Shown in pieces: positions 8,594-17,372 of a DNA stretch of 64,000 bases. The notes beneath the pieces were generated by a model, which had not been told where the DNA came from, ran no database searches, and was given only the letters and a program-made list of their open reading frames with translations. The number at the start of each line of letters is the position of its first letter. Within the stretch, counting starts at the first letter, position 1. The position numbers were made by a program, and so were the translations under genes. Origin of the DNA: Mycobacterium sp. E183 (GTDB lineage Bacteria; Actinomycetota; Actinomycetes; Mycobacteriales; Mycobacteriaceae); assembly GCF_001667735.1 (NCBI RefSeq), contig NZ_LZJN01000105.1, positions 62,001-126,000 on the forward strand, written 5' to 3'.

Positions 8594-10117
8594 TCCGGAC
8601 GCCTCGATCAGCATCGCTCGCAGCCGACCGGTGTCGACCTTGCCGGTGCCCCCGCGCGGGACGTCGCCGTCGGATTCCAACAACAGCCACGCCGTCGGGA
8701 CCTTGAACGCGCTCAGCAGCTTTCGCGCACAGCGACTCAGGTGATCGGCGGACACGGCCCCGTCGCACACCACGGCCGCGCCCACCCGCTGGCCCGCCGT
8801 TCCGGGCACGCTGGTGACAAAGGCGCTGTGGACACCCTCGATGCTGCGCAGCGCCCGTTCCACCTCGCTCGGGTAGACGGTGGCGCCGCTGACCTTGAAC
8901 ATGTCGTCGGAGCGCCCGTGGTAGAACAGAAATCCCTCGTCGTCCAGGCGGCCCAGGTCGCCGGTGGGATAGAAGCCGTCGACGGTGAACACGTCCTCTC
9001 GGCTGCGACCGCAGATGCCCCGCAGTGTGTGCGGTCCCCGAATCTGGATCACGCCCACCGTGCCCGCGGGTACGGGCTCTCCGCTGTCGGCGCCGACGAT
9101 GCGAACCTCCATGCCCGCGAACGGCTTTCCGCAACTGCCCCAGGCCGGCGTGGGCATGTCGGTGTCGGCGGCATAGCCGCAGTACGGGCCGAACGCCTCG
9201 GTCATGCCGAACAAGACGGCCCGTGCGCCGGGCTGCGCCCGCTGTTCGGGCGGGAGCAGCGCCTGCAGGCTGCCCGGCCGCAGGGCCGACAGGTCGGCGT
9301 CGAGGTTGGCCGCGTGCCGCGCGAGCGTCTCGGCCTGGTCGGGCCAGCCGCGGAACAGCGTCACGCGCTCGGCCTCCAGCAGCCGCAATGTGGTCTCCGG
9401 CCGCGGTATCTCCTCGGTGACCAGGGTGGCGCCGGACAGCAGCGTCGACAGGATTCCGCTGCCGAAGCCGCCTACCCAGAAGAACGGCATCGGTAGATAC
9501 AGCCGGGTGTCTGCGGTGATGCGCCGCGCGGCCAGACCCGCCCGTACGGCGCCCAGCGCGCTGCCGTGAGAATGCATGACGCCCTTGGGCGCCCCGCTGC
9601 TGCCGGAGGTGAACATGATGGCCAAAAGGTCGGCCGCCGTGACCGTCAGCGTCATGGCGTCGACGAGTCGGCGGGCCCGGTCGCCGGCGGTGACCTCGGC
9701 GAGCCCGTCGGCCGTCCAGACGTGGCGCAGAGCGGGAAGCTCGGTCCGCCGGGGCAGGTCGTCGAGGTAGCGGCGCCCACGGAACTGCTCGACGCCGATC
9801 AGGAATTGCACCGCGGCGGCCCGCAGTTGGGTGGCCAGTTCGCCCGCGGCCAGCAGGGTACTCAGCGGAACCAGCACGGCGCCGATACGGGTCAGGGCGA
9901 GGGCAACCTCCACCCAGCGGGCGCCGTTGGGCATGAGCAGCCCGACCCGGGTGCCCTTGGTAACGCCGGCATCGACGAACACCGCGGCGAGATCCCTTGT
10001 CGCCGAGTCAAGTTGACGGTAGCTGGTTCGCGACGTCGGATCGATCACCATGGGCTTGTCGCCGTAAAGCGCGGCGCGCGAACGCACCAACTCGTCGATG
10101 GTTGCCTCGTCAGGCAT
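8558..10117 (-). CDS. AMP-forming acyl-CoA synthetase (FadD/ANL family)
   Basis: A 519-residue member of the acyl-adenylate ligase superfamily that activates a carboxylic acid with ATP and CoA. The P-loop A3 motif is IMFTSGSSGAPKGVMHSHG near residue 170, A5 is FGMTEAFG, A7 is YPTGDLGRLDDEG, A8 is GRSDDMFKVSGATVYP, and the A10 Lys is in GGTGKVDT. All are intact. It is the last gene of a six-gene minus-strand operon beginning at 15615, and its ATG overlaps the stop of the frameshifted ligase just upstream by eight bases. The substrate is unknown. Confidence 0.9.
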   Translation of the reverse strand: MPDEATIDELVRSRAALYGDKPMVIDPTSRTSYRQLDSATRDLAAVFVDAGVTKGTRVGLLMPNGARWVEVALALTRIGAVLVPLSTLLAAGELATQLRAAAVQFLIGVEQFRGRRYLDDLPRRTELPALRHVWTADGLAEVTAGDRARRLVDAMTLTVTAADLLAIMFTSGSSGAPKGVMHSHGSALGAVRAGLAARRITADTRLYLPMPFFWVGGFGSGILSTLLSGATLVTEEIPRPETTLRLLEAERVTLFRGWPDQAETLARHAANLDADLSALRPGSLQALLPPEQRAQPGARAVLFGMTEAFGPYCGYAADTDMPTPAWGSCGKPFAGMEVRIVGADSGEPVPAGTVGVIQIRGPHTLRGICGRSREDVFTVDGFYPTGDLGRLDDEGFLFYHGRSDDMFKVSGATVYPSEVERALRSIEGVHSAFVTSVPGTAGQRVGAAVVCDGAVSADHLSRCARKLLSAFKVPTAWLLLESDGDVPRGGTGKVDTGRLRAMLIEASGSAADTGDRRPR

Positions 10118-11713
10118 CGAGCAGCTTTTTCAGGTGCCGCCGGTCGACTTTGCCACTGGAGAGCAGCGGCACCTGGTCGCGTGACACGGCCAGGAACCGG
10201 CGGGGGATCTTGTATGCCGACAACTCCGCCTTCAGCCGGTCGCGCAGCGCCGCCGCGTCGAAGGCGACGCCGTCGGGCACGACCACGACCGCCCCCACCA
10301 GTTGTCCGCGCTGCGCATCCGGGACGCCCACGACATGGGCGGTCAGCCCGCCGGTGACCTTGGCGATTGCCCTTTCCACCTCGTCGGCCGAGACATTGGC
10401 GCCCGCCGTCTTGATCATCGTGCTGAGCCGGCCGACGTAGTAGAAGAAGCCATCGGCGTCGGTTCGGACCAAATCCCCGGTGCGGAACCAACCGTCGGCG
10501 TCGAAGCAGTCCTCTCGGCTTCGCCGGTAGTAGTGCTGCATCACGTACGGTCCTCGGATGCAGAGTTCCCCGACCTCGCCGGCAGCGACCGCTGATCCGG
10601 TTTCGGTGTCGACGATCTTGGTGTCGAAGCCGGGCGCCGGCTTGCCGAACGATCCGCGCCTGGTCTCGGGTTGATCGGTCTCGTCGTCACTGATCAGCCG
10701 ACGCTGCCGGCTTCGGTCATGCCCAGCATATTGTGCCGCAGCTCCGGGTCGGCCGGTCGAACCTCGGGCGCCATGATGGGGTACAGGTTGCCTCGCCGCA
10801 TCGATGACAGATCCCGGCGCGGGAAGCTCGGATGGTTCGCCAGGTGCGCGATCCCAGCGATGAAACCGTTTGTCAAGGTGGGTTTTTCGGCTTCCAGTAG
10901 GTCCAGCGTCTTACCGGGATCCTCCGCGTTGGAGCACACCAGCGTCGAGCCGGCGACCAGGGTGGCAAGCAGTCCGAAGGCGAGACCGCCGATCCAGAAG
11001 AACGGCGAATTGCAGAACAGCCTGTCGTCGGCCGTCAGACCGCGAATGTCGTTGAGGTTGCGCTGGTGTGCCAGCAGCGCGCCGTGCGTGTGCACGACAC
11101 CCTTGGGGGCGCTGCTGGAGCCCGACGTGTACACGATGGCCAGGGGATCGCAGCCCCGCACATCGGCTTGCGTCGCCGCCAGCAGCTCGGGGGCCACGGT
11201 ATCGGCCAGCCGGTAGAACCGGTCGATGTCGCGGACTCGCCGCCCCGCACCGCGGTGGTGGCTGATGCCGACCTGCCGCAGTTGCGGGGCGGCCGGGACC
11301 ATGAGCCGGCAGTCGGATTCGAGATCGGGGTCCGCCAGCACCTGCCCGAGCCGTTGCACGTAGTCGTGGCCGCGGAAAGTTGCGGCGCTCAGGAGTATTT
11401 CGACGTCGCTGTCGAGCAGTTGTTGGTGCATCTCACGGGCGGTGACGAAGGTGGAGAAGGGAATCACCACGGCGCCGATGCGCGCCGCCGCCAGCATCGC
11501 GATGACGAACTCGACGCCGTTGGGGTAGAGCAGGCCGACATGGGTGCCCTTGCCCGCGCCGGCCGCGATCAGCCCGCGAGCGAGGTTCGCCGAACGCGCC
11601 TCGGCTTGGCCATAGCTGATGCGGTCGCCGTCGCAGATCAGTAGGGGATGTTCTGCGCGCGCACGGGCCCGTTGTGTCAGGACCTCGGCGACCGTCGGGC
11701 CGTCACCGGGCAT
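10110..11713 (-). pseudogene. AMP-forming acyl-CoA synthetase, split by a one-base frameshift
   Basis: The N-terminal part runs from ATG 11713 (MPGDGPTVAEVL) through the P-loop IVYTSGSSSAPKGVVHTHG to LGMTEAGSVG and then hits a stop at 10694-10696. The next frame carries straight on with LISDDETDQPETRRGSFGKP, the A7 motif FRTGDLV, A8 GRLSTMIKTAGANVS and the A10 Lys in LSSGKVDRRHL, ending at 10110. One missing base (GGCTGATC where GGCCTGATC would keep the frame) explains the break. The result is either a recent pseudogene or a sequencing error, because the rest is undamaged. A second start at 10544 could give only a useless C-terminal fragment. The start overlaps the upstream ligase by 11 bp. 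Confidence 0.85.
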
Positions 11714-13193
11714 GGTCACCGTGTGCGGCGGCGGCACCGAAGAAACGCCGGACCGCGCCCAGGTCAGCTTTGCCCGACGGCGTCCGCGGGATGGTGTCGA
11801 CGATCACTATCTCGGTGGGAATCTCGTAGCGCGCCAGCCGTGTTCCGAGGTACTCCACGAGCGCGTCGGCGTCGACGGAGGCGGGCCTGCGCAGCTCCAC
11901 CACCGCGACCGGCGTCGCCCCGAGGCGTTCGTCGGACCGGCCGACCACCGCCGCACCCGCCACTGCGGGGTGGCTCTCCAGGGCGGTGCGGACGTCGTCG
12001 GGCATCACCTTGAATCCCCCGCGGATGATCGCCTGGTCGGCACGCCCGACAATCCAGACGAACCCGTCCGCGTCGATGCGCGCCATGTCCGTGGTCCGCA
12101 TCCACTGGGCCGACGGCCCCAGCTGGCCTGGCTTGACCTCGAGCAGACCGACCTGGTCGGCCCCCAGCGGCCTGCCATCGTCCGCGACCACCCGCAGCTG
12201 CGCACCCGGGTTGGCGCGGCCGACGCTGCCCCGTTTGGCGGCCCAATACCGTTGGTAATCCGGCAACGTCCAGCCCGCGACACCGCCACCGAATTCCGTT
12301 GCCGCGTAAGAGGTGAGCACGGGAATGCCGTATTTGGCGGTGAAGGCGTCGGCATCCTCGGCCGTCAGGGGGGCCGTGCCGCAGGTGACGGCGCGGATGC
12401 TCTCCAGATCGGCGCGCGGCACATCCGAGTGCAACACCGTGCGCAGCGCCGCGGGAACCAGCGATACCGTGCGCGGTCGGTGTCTTCGCACCGCGTCGGC
12501 CCACGCGTTCAGCTCGAAACGTTCGAGGAGCGCGAATGGTCGTGCGTCGGCGATGCATTGCAGCACCCGGAACACCCCGCCGATGTGCACCAGCGGCGAG
12601 TTGACGATCGCGACCCCGCGGCGGAGCCCGGTGGGCGCCGGGGTGCGCTCGGGTTCGGCGCCCATCACGCTGCGCGCCAGCACGTCGTAGCCGAGGTCGA
12701 TCCTCTTGGGCGGGCCCGTCGTACCGCTGGTCAACATCCGTACCGCCACCCCGGTCCGCGGGTGGGCCTCGGGCGCCGGATGAATCGTCGGGCGGCCGGT
12801 CGGGGGGTCGTCCAATAGGCCCGCAATCGCCACCGTCGTGGCGTCGGTCGCCGGGGGCAGCAGTGTCGTCAGGTCGTCGTCTTCCCCGATGATCAGCGGC
12901 AGTCGCAGCCCGGCGAGGTCGGCCTTGGTGCGCTCGTCGCCGCGAGCCGGGTTGACGACGACGACCGTCCCGCCGCCCAGCAGCGCCCCGAGAAAGGCCG
13001 CCACGTGACCGGGCCGGTTGCGCAGCAGCATCCCGACGCCGGGTCCGCGATCGGCGACCAGGCAGGCGATGCGCTGTGCCCTGGCGCCGACGGCGGCCCA
13101 GGAGATCCATTGGGCGTCATACTCGATGGCGTGCGCGTCGGGCCGCAGGCCGAGGACATCCGCGATGCGTTGACTGAGTGCGTGCGCGGGCAT
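11703..13193 (-). CDS. AMP-dependent ligase, divergent
   Basis: A 496-residue ANL-family enzyme. ATG 13193 is chosen because it overlaps the upstream stop as TGATG and gives a normal N-terminus; the frame is open further upstream only inside the crotonase gene. The P-loop MLTSGTTGPPKRIDLGYD has Arg where the usual Gly of PKG stands. Later motifs are SYAATEFGGG, MRTTDMARIDADGF, GRADQAIIRGGFKVMP and TPSGKADLG, so the adenylation Lys is kept. It is the middle ligase of three in one operon, together with three crotonases. It may activate a different intermediate from its two neighbours. Confidence 0.85.
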   Translation of the reverse strand: MPAHALSQRIADVLGLRPDAHAIEYDAQWISWAAVGARAQRIACLVADRGPGVGMLLRNRPGHVAAFLGALLGGGTVVVVNPARGDERTKADLAGLRLPLIIGEDDDLTTLLPPATDATTVAIAGLLDDPPTGRPTIHPAPEAHPRTGVAVRMLTSGTTGPPKRIDLGYDVLARSVMGAEPERTPAPTGLRRGVAIVNSPLVHIGGVFRVLQCIADARPFALLERFELNAWADAVRRHRPRTVSLVPAALRTVLHSDVPRADLESIRAVTCGTAPLTAEDADAFTAKYGIPVLTSYAATEFGGGVAGWTLPDYQRYWAAKRGSVGRANPGAQLRVVADDGRPLGADQVGLLEVKPGQLGPSAQWMRTTDMARIDADGFVWIVGRADQAIIRGGFKVMPDDVRTALESHPAVAGAAVVGRSDERLGATPVAVVELRRPASVDADALVEYLGTRLARYEIPTEIVIVDTIPRTPSGKADLGAVRRFFGAAAAHGDHAR

Positions 13194-13984
13194 CAGCGGG
13201 TCTTCGGTGTGCGCGTGGCAGCTTCGCCGCCGGCCTTCTGGGCGGCGAGTTCGGCGGTGCCGAGCGGATTGCCCAGCCGGGTGTAGATCAGCCCCTGCTC
13301 CAGGGCCGCCCGATACGGCTTGTCGAGCGATTCCCAAATCGCCTTCACCGTGCCCTGAGTCGCGGTCGGAGGGTTCGCGGCGATGGTCGCGGCGATCTCG
13401 TGGGCGCGGTCCCAGAGCCGGTCGGCGGGGACCACTTCCGAGACCAATCCGATCCGCAGCGCGGTGTCGGCGCCGACCCGCTCGTCGTTGCCCATCAGCG
13501 CGATGCGCAGCGTCTCGCCCAAGCCGATGCGCCTCATCAAGCCGATTGGCTCCAGGGCGCAGACCAGGCCGGCCGATACATGCGAGTCGAAGAACGTGGC
13601 ATCCTCCGCGCAGATGACCACGTCCGATTCGTTGATGAAGTAGAACGCGCCCGCGGTGCACATGCCCTGAACCGCGCACACGACGGGCTTCCACATCTTC
13701 TGCCACTTCGGGCTGAGCGATTCGCCGGGATCCTCGTGATTCCATATGTTTTCGGGCTGGCCGTAGGGAGTCTTGATATCCAGCCCGGCGCTGAACGCAC
13801 GGTCACCGGCTGCCCTGAGGACCACGGCGTTCACCGAGTCGTCGAGTTTGACTGTGCGCCAGGCGTGGGCCATCTCCGCACACATGGTGCGGTTGAACGC
13901 GTTCAGCTGCCCCGGCCGGTTCAGCGTGATCGTCGCGACCCGGTCGGTCTCGTCGACCTCGAGGAGGATGGTCTCGAACGTCAT
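13193..13984 (-). CDS. enoyl-CoA hydratase/isomerase family protein (crotonase 1)
   Basis: A 263-residue crotonase-fold protein, ATG overlapping the upstream stop (ATGA). It has the N-terminal signature VATITLNRPGQLNAFNRTM, the oxyanion-hole segment RAFSAGLDIKTPYGQ, and the second oxyanion strand VQGMCTAGAFYFINESDVV. The usual catalytic Glu pair of enoyl-CoA hydratase is not obvious; the equivalent later segment is ATFFDSHVSAGLV. It is clearly paralogous to the next gene upstream, which has ATFFDPHVSIGLV. It may therefore be an isomerase, hydrolase or ring-cleaving crotonase rather than a plain hydratase. Confidence 0.87.
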   Translation of the reverse strand: MTFETILLEVDETDRVATITLNRPGQLNAFNRTMCAEMAHAWRTVKLDDSVNAVVLRAAGDRAFSAGLDIKTPYGQPENIWNHEDPGESLSPKWQKMWKPVVCAVQGMCTAGAFYFINESDVVICAEDATFFDSHVSAGLVCALEPIGLMRRIGLGETLRIALMGNDERVGADTALRIGLVSEVVPADRLWDRAHEIAATIAANPPTATQGTVKAIWESLDKPYRAALEQGLIYTRLGNPLGTAELAAQKAGGEAATRTPKTR

Positions 13985-14793
13985 CGGCACTGCCAATCCG
14001 GCTTGCGCTTCTCCACGAAGGCTCTGGGCCCTTCGGCCGCGTCCTCGGTGCGCAACACGCGCTCGCGGAACGTTTCGGCCATGATCTCCGCCTCGTGCAG
14101 CGGAACATTGAGGCCCTTGACGATGGCCAGCCGGGTACCCCGAACCGCCAGCGGCGCATTGGAGTTGACGACGTCGGCGATCTCTCGGGCCCGCTCGAGA
14201 AGCCGGTCGTGCCCCACGATCTCGCTGATCAACCCGAGCTCGTAGGCGCGTTGTGCGCTCATCCGCTCGTGCTTGCCCATCAGCGCCATGCGCAGGGCGA
14301 TCGAGCGGGGCAGCACGCGCGCCACCCGCACCATCTCGCGTCCGGCGACCAGCCCGATGCTGACGTGCGGATCGAAGAATGTGGCCTGTTCCGACGCGAT
14401 CACGATGTCCGACGTGGTGACCCAGTCCATGCCGGCGCCGCAGCACAACCCGTTGACCGCGGTGATCACCGGCTTGGCCGCCGTGCGAAACGGTGGGGTG
14501 CCTTCCTGCGGCGCCTCCCATTGGTCGTAGGTGGACAGGTACGGGCGCTCGTAGATCACCTTGCCGTCTTCGGGAATGGCCGTGACGTCAGCGCCCGTGC
14601 AGAACGCGCGGCCCGTGCCGGTCACGATGGTCAGCCATACCTTGTCGTCGTTCTCGGCCTCGTCGTAGGCGGCTCGCAGTTCGGTGATCATGTGCGGGCT
14701 CAGGGCGTTGAGGGCATCCGGACGGTTCAGCGTGATGGTGGCGGTGTGCCCGTCGACGTCGTATGTGATGGTGTCGAACGAGTCAGTAGGCAT
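13981..14793 (-). CDS. enoyl-CoA hydratase/isomerase family protein (crotonase 2)
   Basis: A 270-residue crotonase-fold protein. It shows ATITLNRPDALNALSPHM, the oxyanion-hole segment GRAFCTGADVTAIPED, and VNGLCCGAGMDWVTTSDIV. The segment ATFFDPHVSIGLVAGREM replaces the usual PE-x-LG of hydratases and matches the adjacent crotonase 1, suggesting tandem duplication or a pair of cooperating subunits. The C-terminus carries the frequent EGPRAFVEKRKPDW motif. It lies nine bases downstream of crotonase 3 in the same operon. Confidence 0.88.
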   Translation of the reverse strand: MPTDSFDTITYDVDGHTATITLNRPDALNALSPHMITELRAAYDEAENDDKVWLTIVTGTGRAFCTGADVTAIPEDGKVIYERPYLSTYDQWEAPQEGTPPFRTAAKPVITAVNGLCCGAGMDWVTTSDIVIASEQATFFDPHVSIGLVAGREMVRVARVLPRSIALRMALMGKHERMSAQRAYELGLISEIVGHDRLLERAREIADVVNSNAPLAVRGTRLAIVKGLNVPLHEAEIMAETFRERVLRTEDAAEGPRAFVEKRKPDWQCR

Positions 14794-14802
14794 CCTGCTC
14801 CC

Positions 14803-15615
14803 TCATCTGCCCTGGAATCTCGGTGCGCGCCGCTGCCGAAAGGCTTCCAGGCCTTCCCTGAAATCGACTGTCCGGCAAGATAGTTCGAGGTTGAACAATT
14901 CCTGGGTCATCGATTGGCTGAGCGTCGCATGCTGGCCGAAGCTCAGCGCCTGCTTGGCCAGTCCCATTGCCACCGTCGGCCCGGAGGCCAGCCGCTCGAG
15001 CAGCTCGCCGGCGGCGTCGTCCAGCCCGCCGGGGCTCACCGCCCGGTGAATCAGTCCCCAGTCGGCCGCGTCGACGGCGCCGACCTGCTCGCCCAGCAAC
15101 AGCATTCGCTTCGCCCGCGTGAGGCCGACCAGGCGGGGCAGCAGCCAGGTGGCACCCGAATCCGGGCTGAAGCCACGGTCGGCGAAGGGCTGCCAGAACA
15201 CCGCGTCGGTGGCGGCAACGGCGAAGTCGGCGGCCAGCGCGAGGTTGCAGCCGAATCCCGCGGCCCAGCCTCGCACGCTGCACAGCACCGGCAGCTGGAT
15301 GCTCGCGACGAGCTCGATCACGCGGTGGGCGCCCTGGGGTATCCGCCGCACCAGATCGCCCGTGCGGGGCCGCGGCCGGTCGTTGGTGGCGACCCAGTCG
15401 ACGCCGGCGCAGAAGTCGTCACCGCCACGGATGTGGATCGCCCTGAGCGAATCGTCGGTGGCGGCAGCCGTCAGCGCCTCCACCAAAGAGCCAATCATGG
15501 CTTCATTCAACGAGTTACGTCGGGACGGACGATCAAGCGTTAGCCGCAGCACGGCGCCGTCTCGGTGCACTGTCACCGAACCGTCGGCGCCGGCCGCGTC
15601 GGCCCCATGACTCAC
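14803..15615 (-). CDS. enoyl-CoA hydratase/isomerase family protein (crotonase 3)
   Basis: A 270-residue crotonase that opens the six-gene minus-strand operon. The GTG at 15615 (VSHGADAAG) is chosen because sequence further upstream would run through the 19-bp operator and is not protein-like. Family signatures are LRLTLDRPSRRNSLNEAM, GGDDFCAGVDW and VRGWAAGFGCNLALAADFA. The later segment RGFSPDSGATWLLPRLVG has the Asp seen in delta3-delta2-enoyl-CoA isomerase-like members. The C-terminus EGLEAFRQRRAPRFQGR is typical. The operator at 15640-15658 lies 24 bp before the start. Confidence 0.86.
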   Translation of the reverse strand: MSHGADAAGADGSVTVHRDGAVLRLTLDRPSRRNSLNEAMIGSLVEALTAAATDDSLRAIHIRGGDDFCAGVDWVATNDRPRPRTGDLVRRIPQGAHRVIELVASIQLPVLCSVRGWAAGFGCNLALAADFAVAATDAVFWQPFADRGFSPDSGATWLLPRLVGLTRAKRMLLLGEQVGAVDAADWGLIHRAVSPGGLDDAAGELLERLASGPTVAMGLAKQALSFGQHATLSQSMTQELFNLELSCRTVDFREGLEAFRQRRAPRFQGR

Positions 15616-15639
15616 CGTCGAATCCGGCCTTTCTGCCGA

Positions 15640-15658
15640 TACGGTTACCCATACAGTA
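15640..15658. promoter_or_regulatory. 19-bp palindromic operator, site 1
   Basis: TACGGTTA-CCC-ATACAGTA. Compared with the perfect copy at 29704, the left half matches 6 of 8 and the right half 7 of 8, with the same 3-bp spacer. It lies 24 bp before the crotonase/ligase operon (start 15615) and 90 bp before the divergent thioesterase (15749). A weaker ATAC-GCT-GTAT element follows at about 15672-15682. Confidence 0.7.
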
Positions 15659-15748
15659 GGCAATACGATTGATACGCTGTATAAGTTAGCAGGGTACGCT
15701 GCCGCCGGAAATAGCCGGGCCGGAAACCCGACCGAAAAGAGATGAAGC

Positions 15749-16456
15749 ATGGCCTTGCAGGAGGGCGGAGCCCAGCGGCGGGCCGCACCCGAGTCGGCAC
15801 GGACCGGCGATGCCAGGTTCGGCGAAGCGCCGCTGCCGCAGACCGTGGCCGCCGCCGGCGCCATGCGGCGCCTGAGCTCGCTGCTGGTCTCACTCGAGCA
15901 TCCCCATCCCTCGGTCGACACCATGGTGGCGAAGTTCGCGGAGTGGGAGCGCGAGCTGTCCGCGGTGGCGCCGCGGGACAACGCGCCAAGGATCGGGGAC
16001 GTCGCCGACGATTCCCGGCGCGTCTATCTCAACCACGCCACCGACATCGGCGCCTACAACCCGTGCTTTCCGGAGTACCGGTTCGACGACCTCGATGCCG
16101 ACAAGGCGACCGGGCGGGTCAACTTTCCCCTGGTGTACGAGGGCCCGCCGGGATTGGTGCACGGAGGCTTTCTCGGCGTTTTCTTCGACTGCGTCATTCA
16201 GCACCACAATTGCGTCACGGGTCTGTCCGGTAAGACGCGGTCGCTGACGGTGACGTTTCGCCGGCCGACCCCCATATCGACCGAGCTACGGTTCGACATC
16301 GCTCGCTCGCAGATCGAACGCGGGATCGCGTCGACGGCGCGGTTGCTGCTCGACGGCGAAGTGCTCTGCAGCGGCGAGGTGAACACGTTGGCCTCACCGC
16401 CGGAAAAGCTCGCCGGGTTTCAATTCGGCAGGCGGCGAAAGGAGTCCGATAGATGA
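15749..16456 (+). CDS. hot-dog fold thioesterase-like protein
   Basis: A 235-residue protein with the C-terminal hot-dog domain of the PaaI/YbgC thioesterase superfamily. GPPGLVHGGFLGVFFDCVIQHH holds the characteristic H-G-G and an acidic residue on the central helix, and TRSLTVTFRRPTPISTELRF follows. Such proteins hydrolyse acyl-CoA thioesters or bind them. About 60 N-terminal residues before the domain are Ala-rich or helical. The ATG at 15749 has an AAGAGATGAAG ribosome-binding region. It is divergent from the crotonase/ligase operon across operator site 1 and coupled to the next crotonase by ATGA. Confidence 0.85.
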   Translation: MALQEGGAQRRAAPESARTGDARFGEAPLPQTVAAAGAMRRLSSLLVSLEHPHPSVDTMVAKFAEWERELSAVAPRDNAPRIGDVADDSRRVYLNHATDIGAYNPCFPEYRFDDLDADKATGRVNFPLVYEGPPGLVHGGFLGVFFDCVIQHHNCVTGLSGKTRSLTVTFRRPTPISTELRFDIARSQIERGIASTARLLLDGEVLCSGEVNTLASPPEKLAGFQFGRRRKESDR

Positions 16457-17352
16457 CCGCCCCCAGCGCCCCGGACGATCGCGTACTGTTCGAGGTCGAC
16501 CGCGACCGCCGCATCGCGACGATCACGCTGAACAATCCGGCCCAACGCAATTCCTATGACGCCGCGATGCGCGAGGCGGTCGCCCGATGCCTGGACCGGG
16601 TGGCCGAAGACGACGACCTGACGGTGGTGCTACTGCGCGGGGCCGGGGGCGTCTTCTCCGCCGGGGCCGACATGAACAATGCGTATGGCTGGTACGGCAA
16701 GCCGAGCCAACCGGACGGCGATGACGCGTCAGCCAAGCGCCGCCCCAGCCAGCGTCGGCGACTCACCGTGGACCGCAAGTCTTTTGGCTTCTACCACAAC
16801 TTCATGGGTTTCCCGAAGGTCACGGTGGGCGAGATCGCCGGGTATGCGCTGGGCGGCGGTTTCGAGATGGCGCTGATGACCGACATCTCCGTGATAGCGC
16901 GCGACACGAAGATCGGCATGCCGGCGACCCGCTTCCTCGGCCCCGCGCTCGGGAGCCTGCACATGTTCTTCCACCGGCTCGGACCGGTGCTGGCCCGGCG
17001 CCTGCTGCTCACCGGCGACGTCATCGAGGCGAGTGAGCTCGAGCATCTCGGAATCTTCACCGACACATGCGATCCCGCCGCGGTGCCCGCCCGGGCGCGG
17101 TACTGGGCCGAGAAGGCGGCGAAGATGCCCGCCGACGGGGTCGTCATCGCCAAGGAGGCGTTCCGTCTCGTCGAACAGAGTCAGGCATACCAGGGCGAGG
17201 AAGTGGCCAGCTATCTCTTTCACGCCTTCGGCACCAACCTGCAATTCGGGCCGGGCGAGTTCAACTTCGTCAAGACCCGCGCCCAGCACGGGACCAAGGA
17301 AGCGTTCCGGCTCCGTGACGAATACTTCGACGTGCCGGAACCCGAGGTGTGA
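16453..17352 (+). CDS. enoyl-CoA hydratase/isomerase family protein (crotonase 4)
   Basis: A 299-residue crotonase. It carries IATITLNNPAQRNSYDAAM, the oxyanion-hole segment GGVFSAGADMNNAYGWYG, and IAGYALGGGFEMALMTDIS, where the first catalytic Glu position is kept. The second Glu position reads IGMPATRFLGPALG, with Thr instead of Glu. An insertion of about 25 basic residues (KRRPSQRRR) separates the two oxyanion elements. The protein is longer than standard hydratases and coupled to the thioesterase gene. Loss of the second Glu argues for an activity other than simple hydration. Confidence 0.86.
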   Translation: MTAPSAPDDRVLFEVDRDRRIATITLNNPAQRNSYDAAMREAVARCLDRVAEDDDLTVVLLRGAGGVFSAGADMNNAYGWYGKPSQPDGDDASAKRRPSQRRRLTVDRKSFGFYHNFMGFPKVTVGEIAGYALGGGFEMALMTDISVIARDTKIGMPATRFLGPALGSLHMFFHRLGPVLARRLLLTGDVIEASELEHLGIFTDTCDPAAVPARARYWAEKAAKMPADGVVIAKEAFRLVEQSQAYQGEEVASYLFHAFGTNLQFGPGEFNFVKTRAQHGTKEAFRLRDEYFDVPEPEV

Positions 17353-17372
17353 TAAGCCGATTCGGTGTCGGG

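Noticed and set aside
15664..15682. Second possible operator next to site 1
   Set aside because: The half-sites match poorly and the spacing is 18 rather than 19 bases.
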